This document shows, piece after piece, positions 39,556 to 49,056 of a stretch of 64,000 nt of DNA. This stretch comes from Ignavibacterium sp. (lineage in GTDB: Bacteria; Bacteroidota; Ignavibacteria; Ignavibacteriales; Ignavibacteriaceae). Under the pieces are notes generated by a model, which was not told the origin of the DNA, made no database searches, and was given only the letters and a program-made list of their open reading frames with translations. How positions within the stretch are numbered: the first letter of the stretch is position 1; each line of letters opens with the position of its first letter. The DNA lies in the NCBI GenBank assembly GCA_032027145.1, contig JAVSMP010000001.1, forward strand, positions 2,051,116 through 2,115,115, in the 5' to 3' direction. The position numbers and the translations under genes are program-made.

Positions 39556-40722
39556 ATGCTTTATGCTATATTTTTTATTTTGTTAATTATGGTTGGGGAT
39601 GTGTACGATGGATCTTTCGTAGGTCATTACCCAAGTGTAGGTAAAAATAAATTAACATCTAATGATACATCAATATACAACTCAGATTCATTAAGAGCAG
39701 ATATGAATTCTAATCATCTGAGTTTTTTACATATTCTGAATAAACGTTCAGAGATAATTGCAGAGCCCGTTTCAGATGATATCAAAGGAGGAACAATTTA
39801 TAGGTGGAACCTTTTTGACGGTAAACGTTCTATTTTGGCATATTTGGGAGATCGTGTTTGGATAGCCTATATGACGGTCAGCCATAATGAAGACTTCATA
39901 GTAGTCGCAACCTTAGATAATGATCCTACACGTTTAAAATATTTCTCAATTAAAGAAAAAAAGTGGTTATGGGAAATTCAAGATTTAGATCATTACTGGT
40001 GGTTAGGTTTTTCTGATAATGATAAGGAAATAATAGCTTTTGGGAATAATGCTGTGTATAGAGTTAACGCATATAACGGTGTTATATTAAGTAAAACTAA
40101 AGCTATACATAATGAATATTCTCTTAGTGTGCACAAAAGCACAGGTACTTTTATAAGCCCAACTGGTAAGTATTTGGTTATATGGCAAGTGCAAGAGACA
40201 TGGGCACTACTTGATTTATTCAGGAGATCTGCAAATAAAAATATTTCAGTTTGGGATATAGAAGAAGAAAAAATTGTAGCATCAATGTCATTGCCTGAAA
40301 AAGGAGTAAGAACTGCAACTTTTACTTCGGATGAGAAAAATGTTTTTCTTGGCTGTGGTGATGAGACTATAAAATTATGGTCATTAGAGAAAAACAAAAT
40401 AGTTAACGAAATTCCAGGGTTAGCTACTTATTTAGTGACAAGTAATAAACAAAATTTTTTAGCATCTGGAATTATGGAAGAAGATCGTCTTTCCAAAGTA
40501 AAAATATGGAAGTACCCTGAAATGACACTAATACATACTATAGAACCATATTCGAAAAACTATATCAATCGAGGGAGAATGCCAGTTAATTTTGATAAAA
40601 CTGGTAAATATTTCGGAGTTGAAAGAGATGGAAAACTCTATTTGTATGATACTTCAAATTGGGAAGTGTTATGGTCTTTTAATACAGATGTAAGTGACTC
40701 AAAACAAAACTCTGAGAAGTAA
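39556..40722 (+). CDS. Exported beta-propeller (WD40-like) protein, candidate immunity partner 2
   Basis: A 388-residue paralogue of the protein at 36993. The ribosome site GGAGAA lies five to six bases before ATG 39556; the N-terminus MLYAIFFILLIMVGDVYDG is a signal peptide or anchor. Shared blades include DEKNVFLGCGDETIKLWSLE and KNKIVNEI and the end NWEVLWSF, matching FLGCEDKKIRVWSL and TWEVLWS in the first copy. It starts 29 bp after the orphan rhs cassette. The matching order toxin-domain, propeller, toxin-domain, propeller supports a cognate relationship (inference). Its stop codon abuts the decayed third rhs fragment. Confidence 0.78.
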   Translation: MLYAIFFILLIMVGDVYDGSFVGHYPSVGKNKLTSNDTSIYNSDSLRADMNSNHLSFLHILNKRSEIIAEPVSDDIKGGTIYRWNLFDGKRSILAYLGDRVWIAYMTVSHNEDFIVVATLDNDPTRLKYFSIKEKKWLWEIQDLDHYWWLGFSDNDKEIIAFGNNAVYRVNAYNGVILSKTKAIHNEYSLSVHKSTGTFISPTGKYLVIWQVQETWALLDLFRRSANKNISVWDIEEEKIVASMSLPEKGVRTATFTSDEKNVFLGCGDETIKLWSLEKNKIVNEIPGLATYLVTSNKQNFLASGIMEEDRLSKVKIWKYPEMTLIHTIEPYSKNYINRGRMPVNFDKTGKYFGVERDGKLYLYDTSNWEVLWSFNTDVSDSKQNSEK

Positions 40723-41417
40723 CAAACAAGCTGCAGAACACAGACGGAAGCGGAAATGATTAGATATATGATGCTAATGGAAATATAACTACTTCTATAC
40801 CGAAAGGATTAAACCCGATAGTTTATGACCCGGTTAATAACAAAGCGAAAGTGTTTAACATTTTTGGAAACGGTTTGATTAGCAAAGTTGTAACAGGTGC
40901 TTATGATAATTTGTATTTAACAAATACAATACTTGAAGGCACGTACGAAGCACAGAACACTATCACTGCTGAAACAAATGTAATTGTAAACGGAACGGCA
41001 ACACTTAAAGCCGGAAACACAATAAGTCTTAAACCTGGTTTTCACGCAGCTTATGGAAATAATTTTACAGCAATGATTGAAGCAGTACCAAACACAGCAA
41101 AACGCTTTTACTATTTGAAAGACCACCTTGGCAGTATTAGAGTTGTAGTAAATGAATTGGGCGAGATAGTAAGCAGCGACGACTACGATCCTTGGGGAAT
41201 GATATTAAACGGAAGAAGTACTAACAGTGCTTACACAAATTCAAAGTATAAGTTTACCGCTAAAGAAAGAGACACAGAGACCGGCTACGACTACTTCGGT
41301 GCAAGGTATTACGACAGCAGGATTGGAAGATGGCTGCAGGTAGATCCGCTTGCAGAAAAATATTTTGGATGGAGTCCGTATAATTATACTTTAAATAATC
41401 CATTAAAAAAGATTTAA
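40723..41417 (+). pseudogene. Decayed third RHS fragment
   Basis: Directly after the second propeller gene the sequence translates as TNKLQNTDGSGND, a TAG stop (40761-40763), then IYDANGNITTSIPKGLNPIVYDP, collinear with the full RHS protein. It then enters another segment (TYEAQNTITAETNVIVNG with KPGFHAAYGNNF, a 3-coathanger-stack-like repeat also present in the full RHS protein near residues 1820-1860). The RHS core that follows is of a different subtype (DHLGSIRVVVNELGE, FTAKERDTETGYDYFGARYYD, WLQVDPLAEKYFGW). It stops at NNPLKKI, exactly where a toxin domain should begin. No C-terminal domain remains. Confidence 0.88.
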
Positions 41418-41481
41418 AAAATAAAAACTTATTACTTTATATTAGTTCCGCATTAATTTTTTATTTATACACTGGACAACA

Positions 41482-43722
41482 TTGCGGAATATTTTCTTAT
41501 TCACTTTTCAGATATTTATAATATCCATTTCACTTTTGAGCTTTAACTCGCAGGCACAGGCACCTGGCAGACTGCGTGGAGTAGTTACTGATTCAACAAA
41601 TGGTGAAGTGCTTGCTTTTTGTAATATAGTTATTGAAGATTTAAAAATCGGAGCTGCTACTGATAAGCGGGGAATGTTTGTTCTGAATAAACTTCCGGCT
41701 AATACCGAGATGACCGTTATGGTATCTTACATCGGATACAAAACAAAAAAAATTTCTTTTCTGTTAAAGCCTGATGAATTATTAGATCTCAAAATACAGA
41801 TGACTCCATTAAATATTGAATTAAATGCTGTAGAAAAAATCGGGGAAAGATATGTTGATAAAAATGTAACTGATCTTGGGCTTGAAATTATTTCTATGAG
41901 GCAGCTCGAAGTTATACCCAAAGGTGTTGAAACAGATGTTATGAGATCTCTTCAATATTTATCTGGAGTAAGTTCTACCGGGGATATCTCTGCAAGATAT
42001 TATGTACGGGGCGGAAGCAGTGATCAGAATCTTGTTTTACTTAATGGGATTACTTTATATGCACCATTCCATTCACTCGGTTTGTTCAGTTCAATAGAAC
42101 CTGATATGATAAATTCAATTGAGTTTTTTAAAGGAGGATTTACATCAGAATATTCAGGCAGATTGTCTTCAATTTTGAATGTGATTACAAAAGATGGAAA
42201 TAAAAACGCATTTAACGCATCTGCCAGCGCAAGTTTTTTAACAGGTAAAGGAATGATTCAAGGTCCGATTCCGAATGGTTCTTTTATGCTCTCAGGTAGA
42301 TTCAGTTATTCGGACAAAATCCTGAAAAGTTTTTTAGATCAAAAAACTGTTCCTGTAAATTTTTATGATATAGCAGCCAAAATTAATTATTCAAGTCCTG
42401 ATATTTTTAACAATGCAAAGTTCAGTTTGTTTGCATTTATAACTGATGACAAAATAAAATATTCTGATCCGTTAAGAGAATCTTATTTATGGAAAAATAA
42501 TTTATTAGGATTTGAATGGCTTCAGGTTTATGATGCCCCGGTTTTTTCCAGACTCGGGATATCTTTAAGTAAATTTGAAGGTAAAATAATTCCTAACGGA
42601 AGTAATTTGAAACCTTTAGTGAATAATCTGCAGGATATTTCAATTTCTTTCGATTTAAATGCTGTGTTTGATAGTAAAGATCAGATTGATATTGGTTTGT
42701 TAATTAAGCTGATGGATTCTGAATTGCGTTTAGAAAACAAAAGCGGAATTGAATCCGATATTTCCAGATTTACAGGCAATATCAGTGCTTATGCAAAGTA
42801 TAAACTTTTAAGATTTGAAAATTTTGGTCTTGATATTGGATCGAGAATTAATGTATCAGGATTAAATACAAATTCCTCCGGCAAATTGGAACCAAGAGTC
42901 AGCTTAACTTATAACCCAATCGGAGATTTAATAATTAAAGGCTCAGCCGGAATTTATCTGCAAGAGATGACAACAATATCTGATGAAGATGAAATCATTT
43001 CTGTTTTTGATCCGTGGATTATAATTCCTGATTATCTGAATCCAGCAACGGGATATAGTCTTTCAGGCGGTATTCAATATAACTTATCTTCAAATTCAAA
43101 TATCCAGATTGAAGCCTATCACAGGAATTCAAATAATACTCCGGTCTTAAATGATGAAAAGTACTTTAATTTTGATCCTGATTTAGTAGAAGGCAGTCAG
43201 GAATCCTACGGCTGGGAATTTACTTACGATTTAACTGAAACAAGTTTTAGTTTATCTGCTTCTTACTCTTTAAGCTGGGCTTATAAGAAAATTGACAGCT
43301 ATATATATTATCCAAAATACGATTCAAGACATTCAGGTAATTTAATGTTTAGCTGCAATCCCGGAGCAGGCTGGAATCTTACTTCCATTTGGTCGGTTTA
43401 TTCCGGATTACCATTTACCGAAATAATTTCTTACTATGATAAATATAATCTTGTAAATCCATTTGAAATAACACCAGGTGCGTCTGATTATGTTCCCTAC
43501 CTTATTCTTGCTGATAAGAATCTTGGCAGGCTGCCATCTTACCACAGATTAGATATTGGTTTATCAAAAAAGATCGCAATTGCATCAACTATTATTACCT
43601 TAAGTATCGATGCAATTAATGTGTATAACAGAAAAAATATTTTTTATTATGAACGTGATACAGGAAGAAGAGTAAATATGCTGCCATTCCTGTTAACCGG
43701 AACTGTGAAGATAGAGATATGA
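41482..43722 (+). CDS. TonB-dependent outer-membrane receptor
   Basis: A 746-residue receptor. Signal peptide RNIFLFTFQIFIISISLLSFNSQAQ; a carboxypeptidase-regulatory-like domain (about 30-115); plug domain (about 130-250) with YYVRGGSSDQNLVLLNGI; then a beta-barrel ending in an aromatic-rich strand. No ATG is in frame near the start. TTG 41482 is the only usual start after the stop at 41443, so the 5' end may have been rearranged when the neighbouring rhs fragment was lost. It overlaps the lipoprotein gene by ATGA and heads a three-gene operon for uptake of an unknown ligand. Confidence 0.88.
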   Translation: MRNIFLFTFQIFIISISLLSFNSQAQAPGRLRGVVTDSTNGEVLAFCNIVIEDLKIGAATDKRGMFVLNKLPANTEMTVMVSYIGYKTKKISFLLKPDELLDLKIQMTPLNIELNAVEKIGERYVDKNVTDLGLEIISMRQLEVIPKGVETDVMRSLQYLSGVSSTGDISARYYVRGGSSDQNLVLLNGITLYAPFHSLGLFSSIEPDMINSIEFFKGGFTSEYSGRLSSILNVITKDGNKNAFNASASASFLTGKGMIQGPIPNGSFMLSGRFSYSDKILKSFLDQKTVPVNFYDIAAKINYSSPDIFNNAKFSLFAFITDDKIKYSDPLRESYLWKNNLLGFEWLQVYDAPVFSRLGISLSKFEGKIIPNGSNLKPLVNNLQDISISFDLNAVFDSKDQIDIGLLIKLMDSELRLENKSGIESDISRFTGNISAYAKYKLLRFENFGLDIGSRINVSGLNTNSSGKLEPRVSLTYNPIGDLIIKGSAGIYLQEMTTISDEDEIISVFDPWIIIPDYLNPATGYSLSGGIQYNLSSNSNIQIEAYHRNSNNTPVLNDEKYFNFDPDLVEGSQESYGWEFTYDLTETSFSLSASYSLSWAYKKIDSYIYYPKYDSRHSGNLMFSCNPGAGWNLTSIWSVYSGLPFTEIISYYDKYNLVNPFEITPGASDYVPYLILADKNLGRLPSYHRLDIGLSKKIAIASTIITLSIDAINVYNRKNIFYYERDTGRRVNMLPFLLTGTVKIEI

Positions 43723-44675
43723 AGTACTTGCGAATAATAATCGTGGTAAATATTGTTTTATCATTTTCAGGTTGTGATGATTCTTTTAATCCTTATACAA
43801 CCTTCAAAGAGAAGTATTCTCTGGTCAGCATATTAAGATCTGATACTACTTTGCAGATTGCAACGATTACTAAAAATTATCTTGATGAAAATAATAACTC
43901 AGCACATAAATTATTATTTGAAAAAAATGCAGATGTAAGAATTTGGTACGGTGATTCTGTTTATAGATTAAGAGATACAGTCTTGACTTCTGATGCAGGC
44001 GAGGATTCAATACAATGTTACTATACTCAAAAATTTTCTGTTGGAACCGAAAAGTTAATTGAAATTGAGGCTTTGCTTTCAAATGGAAAAAGACTGAAAG
44101 CGATTTCTGAAACTCCATCTAAAATAGAATTTAAAAATACAAGCGAAGTAATTATCCCGCCAATCGGAAAAAATGTTGTTCAGGTTTACTGGACACCTGC
44201 AGGAAGTCAGAACTTTTATCAGGCTCGTTTGAAAATGAAATGTGAGTTTGTTGAAAACGGGATCAATAAAATATTTTATAGAGTATTACCAAATTCAATT
44301 TCAGTCAGTGAAGGAAAACAATATGCTGTTTTTCCAAAAGCTTCCAGAAATAATTATGTCGTTTATAATCTTGATGCAATCAACTGGTACCTGCAAGCTT
44401 TAGCTGATTCACTATCGGAACCTGTTAAATTCAGTATCCACCAGAATTTAGTTTTGGAATTACTGACATTTGATCTGGAACTATCTCGATATATTTCAAT
44501 ATCTACAAGCAGTATCGATAATTATTCGATTAGATTTGATGAAGGCGACTATACAAATATAAATGGCGGACTAGGAATTTTCGGCTCGCAGATAAAAACG
44601 AATTATTCTAAGCTGAAGTTTATTGATAGTTATATAAGAGGTTTCAAGTTTAACTTTATTTATGATACAAAGTAA
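43719..44675 (+). CDS. Outer-membrane lipoprotein, DUF4249-like
   Basis: A 318-residue lipoprotein with lipobox VLSFSGC (lipid anchor on the Cys). The body resembles DUF4249 proteins: an early SLVSILRSDTTLQIATITK strand pattern, then repeated immunoglobulin-like strands. DUF4249 proteins regularly follow TonB receptors in Bacteroidota and are thought to act as surface-exposed partners, comparable to SusD. The start overlaps the receptor stop by four bases, indicating coupled translation. Confidence 0.78.
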   Translation: MKYLRIIIVVNIVLSFSGCDDSFNPYTTFKEKYSLVSILRSDTTLQIATITKNYLDENNNSAHKLLFEKNADVRIWYGDSVYRLRDTVLTSDAGEDSIQCYYTQKFSVGTEKLIEIEALLSNGKRLKAISETPSKIEFKNTSEVIIPPIGKNVVQVYWTPAGSQNFYQARLKMKCEFVENGINKIFYRVLPNSISVSEGKQYAVFPKASRNNYVVYNLDAINWYLQALADSLSEPVKFSIHQNLVLELLTFDLELSRYISISTSSIDNYSIRFDEGDYTNINGGLGIFGSQIKTNYSKLKFIDSYIRGFKFNFIYDTK

Positions 44676-44682
44676 AGAAATT

Positions 44683-46125
44683 ATGTTTCTAAACCGATTA
44701 AGAAATAGTTTATCATCTGTTTTAATTTTGTTATTGTTATTAAGTTGTGATAAAGAAGTATCCGTCAGTCCAGAAGAACCACAACCGTTTAAAGGTAAAT
44801 TAATTGTTCATTCTGAACCGGCAGGATTTTCGATTTTTTTAAATCACAAAAATACTGGTTCAATAACTCCTGATAGTTTACTGTTTATGGATCCGGGCAA
44901 TTATCAAATTACATTGAAGAAAAAATATTTCAGAGATACATCTATTGTAATTCACTTAGATATAGATCAGGAAGTATTGTTAGATGTTGATCTGTTGAAT
45001 AATCAGGCTATGTACGGAAAGTTAAACATATTTAGTATTCCTGCCGGTGCTGCAATCTATATAAACGATTCTCTAACTCAAAAAGTTACTCCATTTACTT
45101 TTACTCATTTATTACCTGGTGAGTACAAAATTAAATTAACTTATCCTCAATTCCGGTCAATATCATTTGATGTTGCAGTAACAAGCAGTCAAACAAGCTC
45201 TTATTCAAAAGCATTACAGGATACTTCTGTGTGGGTTGATTATCTGGTATCAAACTCGGGGCTTACAAGTAATATTCTCAGCAGTATTGCAATTGATGAT
45301 TTCGGAAATAAATGGATTGGCTCAATTGATAAAGGTTTAATAAAGTTTGATGATGTTGAATTTATTAATTACAACACATCTAATTCAGGGATCCCAAGTA
45401 ACCGAGTTTTGACTGTTGAAGTTGACCAGTTTAATATTGTATGGGTCGGTACTCAAAATGGAATTGGAAGATTTGATGGCACAAGCTGGATTGTTTACAA
45501 TAAAAATAATTCAGGACTTCGCTCAGATGAAGTATATTCTGTAAAAATTGATCCGCAAAATACACTTTGGGCAGGAACTTCATCCGGTCTTTATAAATTC
45601 GATGGTAATTCATGGAACAGATATAATGATTCGTTATTATCAATCTGGGCTAATGATATCGAATTAGATGATAGTAATATTTGGATTGCAACCAATGATG
45701 GAATTGTTAAGTTTACTGATGGAGCATTTCAGTATTATCAACAGCCCGATTATAATTATCCTTCAATTATCGTTTCATCAACTGCTAAAGATATGATTGG
45801 TAATATTTGGTTCTGTCATAAAAATTATAAAACATCAAGAAATGGAATCTCATATTTTAACGGAACTCAATTTGTTAATTTTTATCCCGGTTCAAACTTA
45901 AACTCAATGAATCATATAAGTGTTGATATGTTTAATAACAAATGGATTTCTACTAATGAAGGTTTGGTAAAACTGAGTTCAAATAATAATATGCTTATAT
46001 ATAATAGATCTAATTCACTGATTAGTTCAGATATAGTCTCTTCGTCTGCAATAGACAAGAACGGCATTCTTTGGATTACTAATGCTTTTAACGGATTAAA
46101 TAAGTTTAAGTTTAATACAAATTAA
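44683..46125 (+). CDS. Lipoprotein with two PEGA domains and a sensor-type beta-propeller
   Basis: I chose ATG 44683 (480 residues) because it gives a compact lipoprotein signal peptide ending LLLLLSC. ATG 44662 lies inside the upstream gene. Two PEGA domains occupy about 40-180 (GKLIVHSEPAGFSIFLN and GKLNIFSIPAGAAIYIN). The rest is a propeller of the two-component-regulator type with W-I/V-G-T blades (KWIGSIDKGLIKFDD, VWVGTQNGIGRFDG, LWAGTSSGLYKFDG). No kinase follows, so it may be a stand-alone surface ligand-binding protein of the TonB receptor operon. Confidence 0.8.
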   Translation: MFLNRLRNSLSSVLILLLLLSCDKEVSVSPEEPQPFKGKLIVHSEPAGFSIFLNHKNTGSITPDSLLFMDPGNYQITLKKKYFRDTSIVIHLDIDQEVLLDVDLLNNQAMYGKLNIFSIPAGAAIYINDSLTQKVTPFTFTHLLPGEYKIKLTYPQFRSISFDVAVTSSQTSSYSKALQDTSVWVDYLVSNSGLTSNILSSIAIDDFGNKWIGSIDKGLIKFDDVEFINYNTSNSGIPSNRVLTVEVDQFNIVWVGTQNGIGRFDGTSWIVYNKNNSGLRSDEVYSVKIDPQNTLWAGTSSGLYKFDGNSWNRYNDSLLSIWANDIELDDSNIWIATNDGIVKFTDGAFQYYQQPDYNYPSIIVSSTAKDMIGNIWFCHKNYKTSRNGISYFNGTQFVNFYPGSNLNSMNHISVDMFNNKWISTNEGLVKLSSNNNMLIYNRSNSLISSDIVSSSAIDKNGILWITNAFNGLNKFKFNTN

Positions 46126-46151
46126 TTTTCAAATTAATTTATTGAGGTAAT

Positions 46152-47429
46152 ATGAAAACCATTAGATTCATTTTAATCATTATCCTATTTCAATCAGCAG
46201 TATTTGCTCAGGATTCTGACCTGCTAAAGTGGTTAAAAAACCAGCCTGATATTGAAGTAGTAAATAAACTTGATTCAAAAAACTTTTCTGAAGTATATGA
46301 AATATTTGTTACACAGCCAGTTGATCACAATAATCCTGATGGATTAAAATTTAAGGAGCAAATATTTTTATCGCATATTGATAAAGATAAACCGATGGTG
46401 ATTGAACTTGATGGTTATGCTGTTGAAAACAGACCTGCAGAGCTGGCAAAAATATTGGATTGTAATCAGATAATGGTTGAGCATAGATATTTTGGTGAAT
46501 CAGTTCCCGCTCCGTTTGATTGGAAATATCTTACTATTGAACAGGCAGCAAATGATCATCACAGAATAATCGAATTGTTTAAAAAATATTACGCAGGCAA
46601 ATGGATTACTACAGGTATCAGTAAAGGCGGCTCTTGTGTAATATTTCACAGCTATTTTTTCCCTGATGATGTAGATGTTTCTGTGCCTTATGTTGGTCCG
46701 TTAAATTATTCTATTGATGATAATCGTGTTTATGAATGGATAAAATCTGTATCAACTCCTGAATGCAGAGAAAAAGTATTTAATTTTCAAAAATTATGTT
46801 TTGAAAAAAGAGATGAGCTTTACCCGATGTTTTTGAAGAATGCTGAAAATAAAAAACTAACTTATGATATTGTTGGTAATGAAAAAGCTTATGAGTACGC
46901 GGTACTGGAATTCTCTTTTGCATACTGGCAATGGTCTGATGGTGATTGTTCGAAAATACCGGATAATAATTCCTCACTTGAAGACATCTGGAATGAATTA
47001 TCAAACTACGGAGGTGTTACTTATTTTGATGACGCAAGTATTACAGGAATCTATCCTTTTTTCTATCAGTGTTATACTGAGTTTGGATATTATGCTTATG
47101 ATGTAGCTCCATTTAAAGAATATATTAAATATGCTGATGGACAGACTCCATTCTTTATTCCGAAAGACTCAAATCCAACTTATGATCCGAGACTGCTAAA
47201 GAAGATAAATGATTGGGCTTCGAACAAAAGTAAAAATTTTATTTATATCTATGGCGGCAATGATCCATGGACATCTACAGGTGTTCAATTAACCGGAAAA
47301 ACAAATTCAATTAAAATGGTTTGTCCTAATGGTTCTCACGGTTCAAAAATAAGAAGCTTTTCCAGAAAGGATCAGGAATTAATTTATTCACGGTTGGAGA
47401 ACTGGCTGGGTATTCAAATTGAAAGATAA
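46152..47429 (+). CDS. Secreted S37-family aminopeptidase
   Basis: A 425-residue exported peptidase with signal peptide MKTIRFILIIILFQSAVFAQ and ribosome site GAGG. Family-S37 signatures (prolyl-specific tripeptidyl aminopeptidase of Streptomyces) are EHRYFGESVPAPFDWKYLTI, the nucleophile elbow GISKGG with S157, and SYFFPDDVDVSVPYVGPL. The late Asp (YGGNDPW) and His (NGSHGSK) complete the alpha/beta-hydrolase triad. It should release short peptides from protein N-termini in the periplasm. It is 26 bp after the PEGA-propeller gene and may belong to the same operon. Confidence 0.87.
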   Translation: MKTIRFILIIILFQSAVFAQDSDLLKWLKNQPDIEVVNKLDSKNFSEVYEIFVTQPVDHNNPDGLKFKEQIFLSHIDKDKPMVIELDGYAVENRPAELAKILDCNQIMVEHRYFGESVPAPFDWKYLTIEQAANDHHRIIELFKKYYAGKWITTGISKGGSCVIFHSYFFPDDVDVSVPYVGPLNYSIDDNRVYEWIKSVSTPECREKVFNFQKLCFEKRDELYPMFLKNAENKKLTYDIVGNEKAYEYAVLEFSFAYWQWSDGDCSKIPDNNSSLEDIWNELSNYGGVTYFDDASITGIYPFFYQCYTEFGYYAYDVAPFKEYIKYADGQTPFFIPKDSNPTYDPRLLKKINDWASNKSKNFIYIYGGNDPWTSTGVQLTGKTNSIKMVCPNGSHGSKIRSFSRKDQELIYSRLENWLGIQIER

Positions 47430-47757
47430 TTGATTTGATTTTATTGTAAGAGGCTTCTGAAAAATTGTTGTTTAAGTCATTCTGAACTGATCAATATTTA
47501 TATTGTGTTCATTTAGGGATTGATGTGATTTTATGATTAATGTTAATAATTTCTGAAATAATCAGCCTTTGATGAACAGTATGACGCTCTGCTTTTCTTA
47601 ATTATTAGAATAATTTTTCAGAAGTCAGTTTAAGTTAAAGCTGGCATATATTATTCTCTTTTTTTCGTCCACCATTTAAAATTACCTTTCATCATTGTAT
47701 TCTTTGTAAAGTATCACCGGTTAAATATTTTTCACTCAACAAAATCAAACTAATCTG
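47430..47757. other. Intergenic region containing an inverted-repeat-ended element
   Basis: 328 bp without a gene between the S37 peptidase and the efflux adaptor. It contains the 171-bp element at 47454-47624. The remainder is AT-rich and probably carries the promoter of the efflux operon. Confidence 0.55.
47454..47624. repeat. MITE-like element with 13-bp terminal inverted repeats
   Basis: CTTCTGAAAAATT at 47454-47466 and its exact reverse complement AATTTTTCAGAAG at 47612-47624 bound a 171-bp segment without a gene. The size and ends resemble a non-autonomous miniature element. No clear target-site duplication was seen and no second copy lies in the window. Confidence 0.45.
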
Positions 47758-48939
47758 ATGGATACAAAAAACGCAGACTTATCGTCTCTAAAGATTAATA
47801 GATCTAATAGAGAAGATGGGAGTACTTACAAGACTGGAATTTATATTGCAGCAGTGGTAATCCTACTTATTGTAATTGGATATTTTATTGTTCCCAAACT
47901 TATAAGTAGTGCTGTTCAGGTCAAATTATCAACTGCAGTTTTACAAAGACCAGGTCAGACGGCTGCCTCATTAAATGCAAGTGGTTATGTTGTTGCTCAA
48001 AGAAAAGCTGCTATTGCTTCAAAGGGAACCGGCAGATTGATTTATCTTGGAGTTGTAGAAGGTGATAAAGTAAAGAAAGATCAAATCATTGCTCGTCTTG
48101 AAAATACAGATATACTTGCTCAGCTTGATGAAGCAAAAGCCAATCTTGATTTAGTACAAGCAGATTTGATAAATGCTGAAAATACTTTTGATCGTGAACG
48201 TGAATTATTTAATAAAGGTTTAAGCTCTCAGCAGCTGTTTGATCAGGCTGAGGCAAATTATAATAGATTTCTTGCATCAATTGAAGTAGCCAAAGCCAGA
48301 ATAAAACAATATGAAGTTGCACTTGAGAATACTTTAATCAGGGCACCGTTTGATGGAACTGTTTTAACTAAGAATGCAGAAGTCGGTGAAATTGTTGCAC
48401 CATTTGGCGGAAGCACAACTTCTAAAACTGCTGTTGTTACAATTGCTGATATGAGCTCGTTACTTGTTGAAGCTGATGTTTCTGAGTCAAACATTGAGAT
48501 GATCCGGTTAAATCAGGATTGTGAAATAACTCTTGATGCATATCCTGAAAAAAGTTACGCTGCTTATGTATTTAAAATTGTTCCAACTGCTGATAGGTCA
48601 AAAGCAACTGTGCTGGTTAAAGTCGGATTCAAAAATTATGATTCAAGAGTTTTGCCTGAAATGAGCGCTAAAGTTTCTTTCTTTACAAAATCTATTGATA
48701 CTTCAGTTGTAAATCAGAAACCGGTTTTGGTAATTCCTGCTTCATCCGTTAGAAGTGAAGATGGTAAAAGTTATATCTTCACAATCTCTGATAATAAAGC
48801 TGTTAAGAACGAAATAACTGTCGGGCAGAAGTTTGACTCTTATGTAGAAGTGATTTCAGGTTTACGATCAGGGCAAAAAGTAATTTCTGAACTTAATGAT
48901 AAAATAAAAGATGGTGTTGAAGTAAAATTAGCTGAGTAA
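47758..48939 (+). CDS. Efflux periplasmic adaptor (HlyD/MacA-like)
   Basis: A 393-residue membrane-fusion protein. Short cytoplasmic N-terminus, one membrane helix (about 27-50), lipoyl-like half (ASGYVVAQRKAAIASKGTGR), alpha-hairpin coiled coil (about 118-175), second lipoyl half (NTLIRAPFDGTVLTKNAEVG), then beta-barrel and membrane-proximal domains. It would bridge the MacB-type permeases to an outer-membrane channel that is not encoded here. It is the first gene of a four-gene efflux set. Confidence 0.9.
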   Translation: MDTKNADLSSLKINRSNREDGSTYKTGIYIAAVVILLIVIGYFIVPKLISSAVQVKLSTAVLQRPGQTAASLNASGYVVAQRKAAIASKGTGRLIYLGVVEGDKVKKDQIIARLENTDILAQLDEAKANLDLVQADLINAENTFDRERELFNKGLSSQQLFDQAEANYNRFLASIEVAKARIKQYEVALENTLIRAPFDGTVLTKNAEVGEIVAPFGGSTTSKTAVVTIADMSSLLVEADVSESNIEMIRLNQDCEITLDAYPEKSYAAYVFKIVPTADRSKATVLVKVGFKNYDSRVLPEMSAKVSFFTKSIDTSVVNQKPVLVIPASSVRSEDGKSYIFTISDNKAVKNEITVGQKFDSYVEVISGLRSGQKVISELNDKIKDGVEVKLAE

Positions 48940-48945
48940 AACATT

Positions 48946-49027
48946 GTCATTGCTAATCCCATTTGGGATGAGGCAATCTGACAAGGAATTTTATGATTGC
49001 TTCACTCGAAGACTTGTTCGCAATGAC
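48946..49027. repeat. REP-like palindromic element
   Basis: Begins GTCATTGC and ends GCAATGAC, with inner arms GAGGCAATCTG and GATTGCTTC. It sits between the adaptor and ATPase genes and would form a long hairpin in their transcript. The same family recurs at 50907-50978 and as separated halves at 60818-60876 and 61271-61304. Confidence 0.85.
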
Positions 49028-49056
49028 TTTATTAAATTAATAATTATGGAGTTTAA

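Noticed and set aside
39993-40397. 134-residue antisense frame inside the second propeller gene
   Set aside because: The plus-strand frame has a ribosome site, signal peptide and a paralogue; the antisense frame has none of these.
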